This document shows, in pieces, positions 1-5,691 of a stretch of DNA of 6,729 bases. The position numbers and the translations under genes are program-made. The stretch comes from Deltaproteobacteria bacterium (GTDB taxonomy: Bacteria; Desulfobacterota; Desulfobacteria; Desulfobacterales; JAFDCJ01). The stretch spans positions 1-6,729 of the forward strand of contig JAFDDW010000106.1 of assembly GCA_019310665.1 (NCBI GenBank). Reading direction: 5' to 3'. Numbering within the stretch: position 1 is the stretch's first letter; every line of letters begins with the position of its first letter. The notes beneath the pieces are model-generated. The model was not told the DNA's origin, did not search any database, and saw only the letters and a list, made by a program, of their open reading frames with translations.

Positions 1-1
1 T

Positions 2-937
2 CCGGTTTACCGCATTTTGCATCGTAAACTCAACGCGACGCTTTCTTCGTTGATAACCTGTGTCATCATATTTTTCGTTCTCTTTGTACCGGTATCCGCT
101 TTTGTAGGCATTTTAGCCAATGAAGCCTATGACCTGTATCTTACCGCCAGAGATGCAGTATTGAACAATCCAATCAAAGAGTTGCTCGAAAACAGTAAAA
201 TCGTTGACAAAATCAACGACATCCTAACGAACTTCGGGGTAAAAATCAGCGGTGATGAGCTCAACCGGGGAGTCGCCGAACTTGGCAGGACCGTGGGGCT
301 ATTTCTCTACCAGCAGGCAAGGTCCATGACGGCCAATATCGTCAACTTTGTGGCGAACTTCTTTTTTATGCTTTTGATTGTTTTTTACCTTTTGATCGAC
401 AGCCAGCGTCTGGTGTCCTTCATCGTCGGATTATCACCGCTGCCGGATGATCAGGATGAAAAACTTATTCAGAAGTTCAAGGATATGGCCGCTGCCATCC
501 TGCTTGGTAATGGTCTGGGCGGATTAATCCAGGGAACTCTTGGCGGAATTGTTTTTGCGTTCTTCGGTTTCCAATCGCCGTTTCTATGGGGCGTGATCAT
601 GGCGTTGCTCGCATTTTTGCCCATCGTAGGGGTCGGGGCCGTCTTCCTGCCGGCGGCGCTCTATTTGATTTTGCAGGGGCGGTTGGCGGCCGGCATCTTT
701 TTCATTGTTTTTTATGTAGTGCTTTCAGGAAGTATCGAATACCTTTTCAAACCTAAACTGGTGGGCAAGCGCGTTCAGATGCACACCTTGCTGGTATTTC
801 TCTCGATAATCGGAGGCTTGAAGCTTTTCGGTATCCTGGGAATTATATACGGCCCACTGGTGGTTACGGCGTTTCTAACTTTAACTGATATTTACGAATC
901 CAGTTATCAGCGCATTGTTGAACCCGACGAAAAATGA
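2..937 (+). CDS. AI-2E family transporter (PerM/YdiK-like), 5'-truncated by window edge
   Basis: Polytopic inner-membrane protein of the AI-2E/PerM family. Members are variously reported to export autoinducer-2 or act as ion/solute antiporters, so the substrate cannot be told here. The reading frame is open to the left edge (PVYRIL precedes the TTG at 17), and the family's usual first membrane segment is missing, so the true start lies upstream and the TTG is internal. Counting from that TTG, hydrophobic segments lie at about residues 10-33, 107-127, 165-184, 189-219, 222-242 and 257-292. A polar stretch at 37-106 matches the family's soluble domain. The family-typical C-terminal half is present: a Gly-rich segment (GNGLGG, 164-169), LPIVGVG (201-207) and IIYGPLVV (276-283). 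It ends with TGA at 935-937, 37 bases before gyrA on the same strand. Read-through into gyrA is possible, since no terminator is visible. Family assignment is firm; the function is not. Confidence 0.9.
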   Translation, partial: PVYRILHRKLNATLSSLITCVIIFFVLFVPVSAFVGILANEAYDLYLTARDAVLNNPIKELLENSKIVDKINDILTNFGVKISGDELNRGVAELGRTVGLFLYQQARSMTANIVNFVANFFFMLLIVFYLLIDSQRLVSFIVGLSPLPDDQDEKLIQKFKDMAAAILLGNGLGGLIQGTLGGIVFAFFGFQSPFLWGVIMALLAFLPIVGVGAVFLPAALYLILQGRLAAGIFFIVFYVVLSGSIEYLFKPKLVGKRVQMHTLLVFLSIIGGLKLFGILGIIYGPLVVTAFLTLTDIYESSYQRIVEPDEK

Positions 938-963
938 CATGGTTAACCTATAACTTCTATAAT
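934..963 (+). promoter_or_regulatory. Candidate sigma70-type promoter in front of gyrA
   Basis: A perfect TATAAT hexamer at 958-963 lies 18 bases downstream of ATGACA at 934-939, which matches five of six positions of the TTGACA consensus. The -35-like box overlaps the TGA stop of the upstream transporter gene. A start site about 7 bases after the -10 box would fall near 970, only about 5 bases before the gyrA ATG and past its Shine-Dalgarno sequence. If active, it would give an almost leaderless mRNA. The hexamers are seen directly; activity is inferred and the awkward geometry lowers confidence. Confidence 0.35.
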
Positions 964-965
964 CT

Positions 966-969
966 GGAG
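966..969 (+). promoter_or_regulatory. gyrA ribosome binding site
   Basis: GGAG lies 5 bases upstream of the ATG at 975 and supports that start over the second in-frame ATG at 993, which has no purine-rich motif before it. Confidence 0.7.
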
Positions 970-974
970 TTGAA

Positions 975-3404
975 ATGATCCAAAACGAACCCATGAGTGA
1001 AATCAGTATCGAGAAGGAGATGAAAAAATCCTATCTCGATTACGCCATGAGCGTCATTATCGGCAGGGCACTGCCGGATGTGCGCGATGGTCTTAAGCCC
1101 GTTCATCGGCGCGTGCTGTTTGCCATGCGCGAGCTTAAAAACGATTATAACAAAGCCTATAAAAAATCGGCCCGTATCGTTGGCGATGTCATCGGTAAAT
1201 ATCACCCCCATGGTGATGCGGCCGTATACGATACGATCGTGCGGTTGGCGCAGGATTTTTCAATGCGCTATCCCCTGGTCGATGGTCAGGGAAACTTTGG
1301 GTCTGTTGACGGAGATCGGCCGGCCGCCATGAGATACACGGAAATTCGGATGCAGCGGCTGACTCACCAGATGCTGGAAGACCTGGACAAGGAGACGGTT
1401 GAATTTGTGCCCAACTATGACGAATCGCTCAGTGAACCGTCGGTGCTGCCCTCCAAAATACCCGCGCTTCTGGTAAACGGATCGACCGGTATTGCGGTCG
1501 GGATGGCTACCAATATTCCGCCCCATAATCTTTCCGAGGTTACCGATGCCATCACGGCCCTTATCGATAATCCGGAGATCACCTGGAATGAGCTGATGCA
1601 GCATATTTCGGGGCCGGATTTTCCCACCGGCGGCATTATTTACGGAATCGATGGCATTAAAGAAGCTTATAAGAACGGTCGAGGGATCATTAAAATCCGT
1701 GCCCGGGTGACCGTTGAAAAGGATAAACGCACCCAGAGTGAGACTATTGTGGTAACGGAATTGCCCTACCAGGTCAACAAGGCCAAGCTAGTTGAAAAGA
1801 TCGCCGCCCTCATTCGAGATCGGCAGATTGAAGGCGTCAGATTTGTAAGGGACGAGTCCGACCGAGAGGGAATGAGAATCGCCATAGGTCTGAAAAAAGA
1901 TCAGATCGCAGGTGTGATTATCAATCAGCTCTATAAACTGACGCGCATGGAGAACACCTTCGGTATTATTTTTCTGGCCATCGTCAACAATCGGCCCGAG
2001 CTGTTGACCCTCAAGGAGATCCTGGAATATTTTGTTCTGCATCGCAAGGATATTATTATTCGCCGCACCCGCTTCGATTTGCGAAAAGCCGAAGATCGGG
2101 CCCACATCCTGGAAGGTTTAAAAGTAGCCCTTGATAATCTGGATGATGTGGTGGCTCTGATTCGACACTCCCAATCCCCGGCCGAGGCCAAGGATCGATT
2201 GATTGAGCGCTACAGCTTGACGCCCATCCAGGCCCAGGCAATCCTTGACATGCGCCTGCAGAGACTGACAGGACTTGAGCGTGAGAAAATAGCCGAAGAA
2301 TACACAAATTTACTCAAAGATATTGCCCGCTTCAAAGAGATACTCGCCAATGAAAGGTTGGTATTAAACATCATTAAAGATGAGCTTGATGAAATTCAAA
2401 AAGAATACGGTGATCAGCGGACCACAGAAATTGTCGGCAAGACCGTAGAAATTTCGATTGAAGACATGATCGTGGAAGAAGATATGGTTGTTACCATTTC
2501 CAAACGGGGATATATCAAACGAAATCCCATTACCCTATACCGGAACCAGCGCCGGGGAGGTAAAGGCAAAACAGGCATGGGCACCAAAGACGATGATTTC
2601 GTGGAGCATCTGTTTGTGGCCTCGACCCACCACACCTTTATGTTTTTTACCAATAAAGGCAAGGTATACTGGCGCAAGGTGTATGACATACCCCAGGCCG
2701 GCCGTATGAGTCTTGGTAAAGCGATCGTCAATCTCCTGAATCTGGAACCCGGTGAAAACCTGACCACGGTGCTGCCGATTCCGGAATTTGAACCCGGCTA
2801 TCACATTCTCATGGCCACCAGAAATGGGCTTGTGAAAAAAACAGACCTGATGTCATTCAGTCGCCCCCGGGCCGGCGGTATCATCGCCTTAAAGCTTATG
2901 CCGGATGACGAATTAATTTCAGCCAGAATTACTGATGGAACGCTGAACGTTTTTTTAGGATCTCTCCTGGGCAAATCAATCCGGTTTCATGAGGCCAATA
3001 TTCGGCCATCCGGCCGAACCTCTATGGGTGTAAAGGGAATGAATCTGGCATCCGGTGATCGAATTGTGGCAATGGAAGCATTAAGCCATGGTCAGACCCT
3101 GTTTGCCGTTACCGAGAATGGTTATGGAAAGAGAACATCCATTGATGAGTACCCTGTTCAGAAGCGGGGAGGCAAAGGGGTGATTTCAATTAAAACCACC
3201 CAGCGAAACGGTCGGGTCGTATCCATACTGCTTGTAGAAGAAGAAAACGATCTGATGTTGATGACAAATATCGGAAAAATTATTCGTATGCCTATTAAGG
3301 GAATTTCAGTGATCAGCCGCAACACCCAGGGCGTAAAGCTCATGGGGCTGGAATCTGACGAGAGAATTGTCGGTGCGGCACGATTGGCCGAAAAGGAAGA
3401 GTAG
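975..3404 (+). CDS. gyrA: DNA gyrase subunit A
   Basis: Breakage-reunion subunit of DNA gyrase, the cytoplasmic A2B2 type IIA topoisomerase that introduces negative supercoils. It is 809 residues long. The N-terminal winged-helix/tower region carries the catalytic Tyr121 in AAMRYTEIR, with Arg120 beside it. The motif before it (KYHPHGDAAVYDT, 75-87) is the quinolone-resistance-determining segment. The position equal to E. coli Ser83 is Ala82, while the Asp87 equivalent is kept as Asp86. QAILDMRLQRLTGLE (421-435) is typical of the C-gate region. The C-terminal beta-pinwheel carries a perfect GyrA box, QRRGGKG (525-531), which separates GyrA from ParC, and a related blade motif, QKRGGKG (729-735). 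It is shorter than E. coli GyrA (875 aa), mainly through lack of the long acidic tail, and ends AEKEE. The start at 975 is chosen for its GGAG site; ATG 993 is the alternative. gyrB is not in the window. Confidence 0.98.
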   Translation: MIQNEPMSEISIEKEMKKSYLDYAMSVIIGRALPDVRDGLKPVHRRVLFAMRELKNDYNKAYKKSARIVGDVIGKYHPHGDAAVYDTIVRLAQDFSMRYPLVDGQGNFGSVDGDRPAAMRYTEIRMQRLTHQMLEDLDKETVEFVPNYDESLSEPSVLPSKIPALLVNGSTGIAVGMATNIPPHNLSEVTDAITALIDNPEITWNELMQHISGPDFPTGGIIYGIDGIKEAYKNGRGIIKIRARVTVEKDKRTQSETIVVTELPYQVNKAKLVEKIAALIRDRQIEGVRFVRDESDREGMRIAIGLKKDQIAGVIINQLYKLTRMENTFGIIFLAIVNNRPELLTLKEILEYFVLHRKDIIIRRTRFDLRKAEDRAHILEGLKVALDNLDDVVALIRHSQSPAEAKDRLIERYSLTPIQAQAILDMRLQRLTGLEREKIAEEYTNLLKDIARFKEILANERLVLNIIKDELDEIQKEYGDQRTTEIVGKTVEISIEDMIVEEDMVVTISKRGYIKRNPITLYRNQRRGGKGKTGMGTKDDDFVEHLFVASTHHTFMFFTNKGKVYWRKVYDIPQAGRMSLGKAIVNLLNLEPGENLTTVLPIPEFEPGYHILMATRNGLVKKTDLMSFSRPRAGGIIALKLMPDDELISARITDGTLNVFLGSLLGKSIRFHEANIRPSGRTSMGVKGMNLASGDRIVAMEALSHGQTLFAVTENGYGKRTSIDEYPVQKRGGKGVISIKTTQRNGRVVSILLVEEENDLMLMTNIGKIIRMPIKGISVISRNTQGVKLMGLESDERIVGAARLAEKEE

Positions 3405-3406
3405 CA

Positions 3407-3501
3407 TCTTTGGCCCGAATTACCCGGATTAGTATACTTAATAGATAATTATGTTCACTGTGTCGCAAGATCTTTATATATAAAGCTAAGTTGGCCAAAG
3501 A
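3407..3501. repeat. 9-bp inverted repeat enclosing two perfect palindromes, downstream of gyrA
   Basis: TCTTTGGCC at 3407-3415 is the exact reverse complement of GGCCAAAGA at 3493-3501. Between the arms lie a 14-bp perfect palindrome, CTTTATATATAAAG (3472-3485), and an 8-bp palindrome, AGTATACT (3431-3438). The arms are 77 bases apart and no T-run follows, so it does not look like a standard intrinsic terminator for gyrA. It could be the remnant of a small dispersed element or a protein-binding region. The sequence symmetry is certain; no function is assigned. Confidence 0.45.
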
Positions 3502-3502
3502 A

Positions 3503-3537
3503 ATGCCTAAAATTGCAAATTGCCTAAAATGCCTAAA
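3503..3537 (+). repeat. 9-bp repeat cluster (ATGCCTAAA type), copy A
   Basis: ATGCCTAAA at 3503-3511 is followed by an 8-base degenerate spacer, then TTGCCTAAA (3520-3528) and ATGCCTAAA (3529-3537) directly adjacent. The same 9-mer is found twice in tandem at 5674-5691, before the small Cys gene. Two unlinked clusters in under 7 kb suggest a dispersed repeat. It can be read as Met-Pro-Lys repeats, but the downstream frame here shows no sign of being a protein. Confidence 0.7.
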
Positions 3538-3544
3538 ATTAAGG

Positions 3545-3559
3545 TCCGCCTCCGGCGGA
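3545..3559. repeat. GC-rich hairpin in the gyrA-gpsA intergenic region
   Basis: TCCGCC (3545-3550) and GGCGGA (3554-3559) form a perfect 6-bp stem with a 3-base loop. It is followed by an A-rich, not T-rich, tract on the + strand. On the - strand the bases after the stem are moderately T-rich, but no - strand gene is present to terminate. It is probably part of the dispersed repeat block that starts with the ATGCCTAAA cluster. Confidence 0.5.
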
Positions 3560-3610
3560 TCAATTTAAAAAAAACTATCAAAAAAATGACGGAGCGAAGC
3601 GACTTCCACA

Positions 3611-3638
3611 AATCTTCAATCGTCAATATTCAATTCCG
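3611..3638 (+). repeat. Heptamer tandem array (AATNNTC type) upstream of gpsA
   Basis: Four consecutive 7-base units start at 3611, 3618, 3625 and 3632. The first three read AATCTTC, AATCGTC and AATATTC; the fourth is a decayed AATTCCG. The 7-base period is the same as in the arrays downstream of gpsA, though the unit sequence differs. The array ends 24 bases before the gpsA ATG and runs into a small inverted repeat, CCGG-CTTGT-CCGG (3636-3648). Confidence 0.6.
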
Positions 3639-3662
3639 GCTTGTCCGGGTTAGGTATAACGT

Positions 3663-4703
3663 ATGCAATTTAAAGATGGGATCGATACGAACAATATCAA
3701 AATAGGCGTCGTTGGGGCCGGAAGCTGGGGAACAGCTCTGGCAAATTTACTGGCTTCCAAAGGCTTTGCCATTGATCTGTGGGTTTTTGAAAAGGAAGTC
3801 ATCGAGCAGATCAAAGCGTCCGGTGAAAATCAATATTTCCTTCCGGATATTAAACTATCCTCCAATCTGAAGCCGCGCAATAATCTTGATAATGTTGTAT
3901 CCGGCAAGGATCTGGTGCTGGTGGTGGTACCTTCCCATGTTATGCGGGAGACCACGCTTAAAATGGCCCACCATATTTCCAAAGAGGCCATCATTGCCTC
4001 GGCTTCCAAGGGCATAGAAAACAAAACACACCTGACGATGACCGGCGTGCTGCAAGAAACCCTTCCGCAAATTCCACCGGAGCATCTGGCGGTCATCTCG
4101 GGGCCAAGCTTTGCCCGGGAAGTTGCCCAAAATCTTCCGACGGTTGTAACTGCAGCCTCCAAAGACATGGAGATTTGCGCTCTGGTGCAGCAGGTGATGG
4201 CCACACCGCACTTCAGGGTTTATACCAGCGATGATGTCATGGGTGTTGAACTGGGAGGCTCCTTGAAGAACGTGATTGCGATTGCCGCCGGGGTAATTGA
4301 TGGACTGCAATTGGGGCTGAACACCCGGGCTGCTTTGATCACCAGGGGGATGACCGAGATAAGACGTCTGGGGCTGAAGATGGGAGCCAATCCGCGAACC
4401 TTTACCGGTCTTGCCGGTTTTGGTGATCTCATTCTTACCTGCACGGGACATTTAAGCAGAAATTACACCGTGGGCCAAAAGATCGGCGAAGGGAAAAAGG
4501 TAAACGACATTCTGGGCGAAATGCGGATGGTGGCCGAAGGGGTTAAAACCGCCAAGTCCGTTTACAATCTATCCCGCAAGCTGGGAGTTGACATGCCGAT
4601 TTCCCATGAGATCTACCGTATCCTGTATGAAGATCTCGACCCCAAAGAAGCCGTCTATCGATTGATGACGAGGGATCTTAAGCAGGAGTTGGACGAAGAA
4701 TAG
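3663..4703 (+). CDS. gpsA: Glycerol-3-phosphate dehydrogenase [NAD(P)+]
   Basis: Cytoplasmic enzyme that reduces dihydroxyacetone phosphate to sn-glycerol-3-phosphate with NAD(P)H, supplying the backbone for phospholipid synthesis. It is 346 residues long, close to the 339 of E. coli GpsA. The N-terminal Rossmann fold begins at residue 12, with the dinucleotide-binding motif GAGSWGTALA (18-27). Further family motifs are SASKGIE (113-119, with the conserved Lys117), SGPSFAREVA (146-155), GGSLKNVIAIAAG (198-210, whose Lys202 is the catalytic-lysine position), NTRAALITRGMTEI (220-233) and GLAGFGDLILTC (249-260). No key residue is missing. The ATG at 3663 is the only good start. A weak AGG (3652-3654) lies 8 bases upstream, inside a repeat-derived leader. 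The gene is flanked on both sides by non-coding repeat blocks of about 250 bases, so it is probably transcribed on its own. The usual partner plsY is not adjacent. Confidence 0.97.
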   Translation: MQFKDGIDTNNIKIGVVGAGSWGTALANLLASKGFAIDLWVFEKEVIEQIKASGENQYFLPDIKLSSNLKPRNNLDNVVSGKDLVLVVVPSHVMRETTLKMAHHISKEAIIASASKGIENKTHLTMTGVLQETLPQIPPEHLAVISGPSFAREVAQNLPTVVTAASKDMEICALVQQVMATPHFRVYTSDDVMGVELGGSLKNVIAIAAGVIDGLQLGLNTRAALITRGMTEIRRLGLKMGANPRTFTGLAGFGDLILTCTGHLSRNYTVGQKIGEGKKVNDILGEMRMVAEGVKTAKSVYNLSRKLGVDMPISHEIYRILYEDLDPKEAVYRLMTRDLKQELDEE

Positions 4704-4704
4704 A

Positions 4705-4767
4705 GCGCGTTGCGCGTTGCGAGTTACGGGTTGCGAGGTACGAGGTGCGAGTTACGGGTTGTGGGCT
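4705..4767 (+). repeat. Heptamer array family A (consensus RCGRGKT), nine units
   Basis: Immediately after the gpsA stop codon, nine consecutive 7-base units can be laid out in exact phase (4705, 4712, 4719, 4726, 4733, 4740, 4747, 4754, 4761). Examples are GCGCGTT twice, GCGAGTT twice, ACGGGTT twice, GCGAGGT and ACGAGGT; the ninth unit (GTGGGCT) is the most decayed. A 14-base word, GCGAGTTACGGGTT, occurs twice (4719-4732 and 4747-4760). The period of 7 is not a multiple of 3 and no plausible protein is encoded. Confidence 0.85.
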
Positions 4768-4779
4768 TAAAGGTGAAGG

Positions 4780-4814
4780 GCAGAGCGCATAGGGCATGGT
4801 GCATAGGGCAGGGC
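4780..4814 (+). repeat. Heptamer array family B (GCATAGG type), five units
   Basis: Five in-phase 7-base units start at 4780, 4787, 4794, 4801 and 4808: GCAGAGC, then GCATAGG, GCATGGT, GCATAGG and GCAGGGC. The unit sequence is unrelated to family A, but the period is the same. Twelve non-repetitive bases separate it from family A. Confidence 0.8.
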
Positions 4815-4831
4815 GATATGAAGCTGGAATA

Positions 4832-4901
4832 TCTGACCTCTGACCACTGTCTTCGGTCCTCCGGCAGTTTTTTCCTGACACCTGAACACTGACACCTGAA
4901 A
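4832..4901 (+). repeat. Heptamer array families C and D (CTGAC core), ten in-phase heptads
   Basis: Units at 4832, 4839, 4846, 4853 and 4860 form family C (TCTGACC twice, then decaying copies). Units at 4874, 4881, 4888 and 4895 form family D (CCTGACA, CCTGAAC, ACTGACA, CCTGAAA). The two families share a CTGA core. The 7 bases between them (4867-4873, a G followed by six T) keep the phase exactly, so 4832-4901 can be read as one array of ten heptads. The T-run heptad forms the tail of a terminator-like hairpin. Confidence 0.75.
4847..4873 (+). terminator. Possible intrinsic terminator inside the heptamer array, downstream of gpsA
   Basis: CTG (4847-4849) can pair with CAG (4865-4867), and TCGG (4853-4856) with CCGG (4861-4864) around a TCCT loop, with one T-G pair and a 3-base bulge on the 5' side. 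The stem is followed directly by six T residues (4868-4873). It lies about 145 bases after gpsA and before the radC cluster, a sensible place to end the gpsA transcript. The stem is short and bulged, so the call is moderate. Confidence 0.4.
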
Positions 4902-4943
4902 TATGGGTGAAGTTTTTGGACTGAGAGTTGTGGTTTAATAAAA

Positions 4944-5666
4944 ATGAGTGAAAAAAAGGGGCATAAAGGGGAGGGCCATCGACAGCGCTTGCGGGAGCGG
5001 TTTCTTAAATCCGGGCTGGATGGGTTTCATGACTACGAAGTGATCGAACTGCTGCTGACGATTGCCACCCCGCGAAAAGATTGCAAGGATGCAGCCAAAG
5101 CAGCTCTGGCGAAGTTTAAAACACTGCAGGGGATCCTGGAAGCATCCAGTTATGAACTTTGCCAGATTGGAGGAATCGGACCCAAGAATTCTTTTGGGAT
5201 CAAACTGGTAAAAGCAGTATCGGACAGATACCGCGAAAAAAAATTGATTCATAAAGACCCGCTGAACAACTCCAGAGAGCTTTTTGATTATCTTAATCAC
5301 AGTATCAGGGACAAAACCCGCGAGTACTTTAAAATTATTTTTCTGGATTCCAAAAACCGGGTTATTTCTACCGAGACCCACTCTAAGGGGACCTTAACCG
5401 CCAGCAGTGTCTATCCGCGAGAGGTCGTCTATTCTGCCATCGCCAACAACGCGGCCGCGCTCATTTTTGCTCATAACCACCCTTCGGGAGATCCCCAACC
5501 GTCGCCCGAAGATATTGCCATTACACGGCAACTTGTATACGCCGGCAAAGTCATGGGCCTCGCCGTCCACGAGCATATTATCATCGGAGACAGTGGCTAC
5601 TTCAGCTTTGCGGATCAAGGACAAATTTCTCAGATGGGCCGGGATTATGACTCGCATATGAGATAG
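4944..5666 (+). CDS. radC: RadC family protein (UPF0758, JAMM/MPN+ domain)
   Basis: Predicted cytoplasmic zinc-dependent JAMM-fold protein of 240 residues. The name is historical: the original E. coli radC mutation was traced to recG, and the biochemical role of the family is unsettled. The N-terminal region (GHRQRLRERFLKSG, 11-24) matches the UPF0758 N-domain. A helix-hairpin-helix-like segment, LCQIGGIGP, lies at 72-80. The C-terminal JAMM metal site is intact: HNHPSGDPQPSPED (177-190) gives His177, His179, Ser187 and Asp190 in the H-x-H-x7-S-x2-D pattern, with Glu160 in VYPRE as the likely catalytic Glu. The length is close to E. coli RadC (about 224 aa). No strong Shine-Dalgarno sequence precedes the ATG; the leader is A/T-rich. 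The small Cys gene follows after 7 bases, suggesting cotranscription. No prophage or island genes are nearby, unlike many radC homologues. Confidence 0.93.
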   Translation: MSEKKGHKGEGHRQRLRERFLKSGLDGFHDYEVIELLLTIATPRKDCKDAAKAALAKFKTLQGILEASSYELCQIGGIGPKNSFGIKLVKAVSDRYREKKLIHKDPLNNSRELFDYLNHSIRDKTREYFKIIFLDSKNRVISTETHSKGTLTASSVYPREVVYSAIANNAAALIFAHNHPSGDPQPSPEDIAITRQLVYAGKVMGLAVHEHIIIGDSGYFSFADQGQISQMGRDYDSHMR

Positions 5667-5673
5667 AAAAAAA

Positions 5674-5691
5674 ATGCCTAAAATGCCTAAA
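5674..5691 (+). repeat. 9-bp tandem repeat (ATGCCTAAA x2), copy B, at a gene start
   Basis: Two perfect adjacent ATGCCTAAA units, followed at once by a third ATG (5692), place three in-frame ATG codons exactly 9 bases apart. The unit is identical to that at 3503-3511 and 3529-3537. It is preceded by a run of A and no Shine-Dalgarno motif. Confidence 0.75.

Noticed and set aside
17..19. TTG as the start codon of the AI-2E family transporter
   Set aside because: The frame is open to the window edge and the family's first membrane segment is missing, so the real start is upstream of the window.
3545..3559. Rho-independent terminator of gyrA
   Set aside because: The 6-bp GC stem is followed by an A-rich tract on the + strand rather than a T-run, and it lies about 140 bases past the stop codon.
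3520..3705. Open frame of 61 codons starting TTG with MPK-MPK, overlapping the gpsA start
   Set aside because: It is made of the 9-bp repeat, a GC hairpin and the AATNNTC array, has no domain-like features and runs into gpsA in another frame. It is best explained as repeat sequence.
3855..4451. 198-codon open frame on the - strand inside gpsA
   Set aside because: It lies fully antisense to a gene with intact family motifs, and its translation shows no domain-like pattern. It is a shadow frame.
4678..4892. Open frames on both strands across the gpsA-radC gap
   Set aside because: They translate the 7-bp arrays. The repetitive Arg/Thr/Ser/Val-rich products come from repeat periodicity, not coding selection.
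4705..4901. CRISPR array
   Set aside because: Units are 7 bases, degenerate and contiguous, with no spacers of regular length and no cas genes nearby.
4944..5666. radC as a sign of a prophage or genomic island
   Set aside because: No integrase, restriction, toxin-antitoxin or phage genes are present, and the neighbours are housekeeping or ordinary membrane genes.
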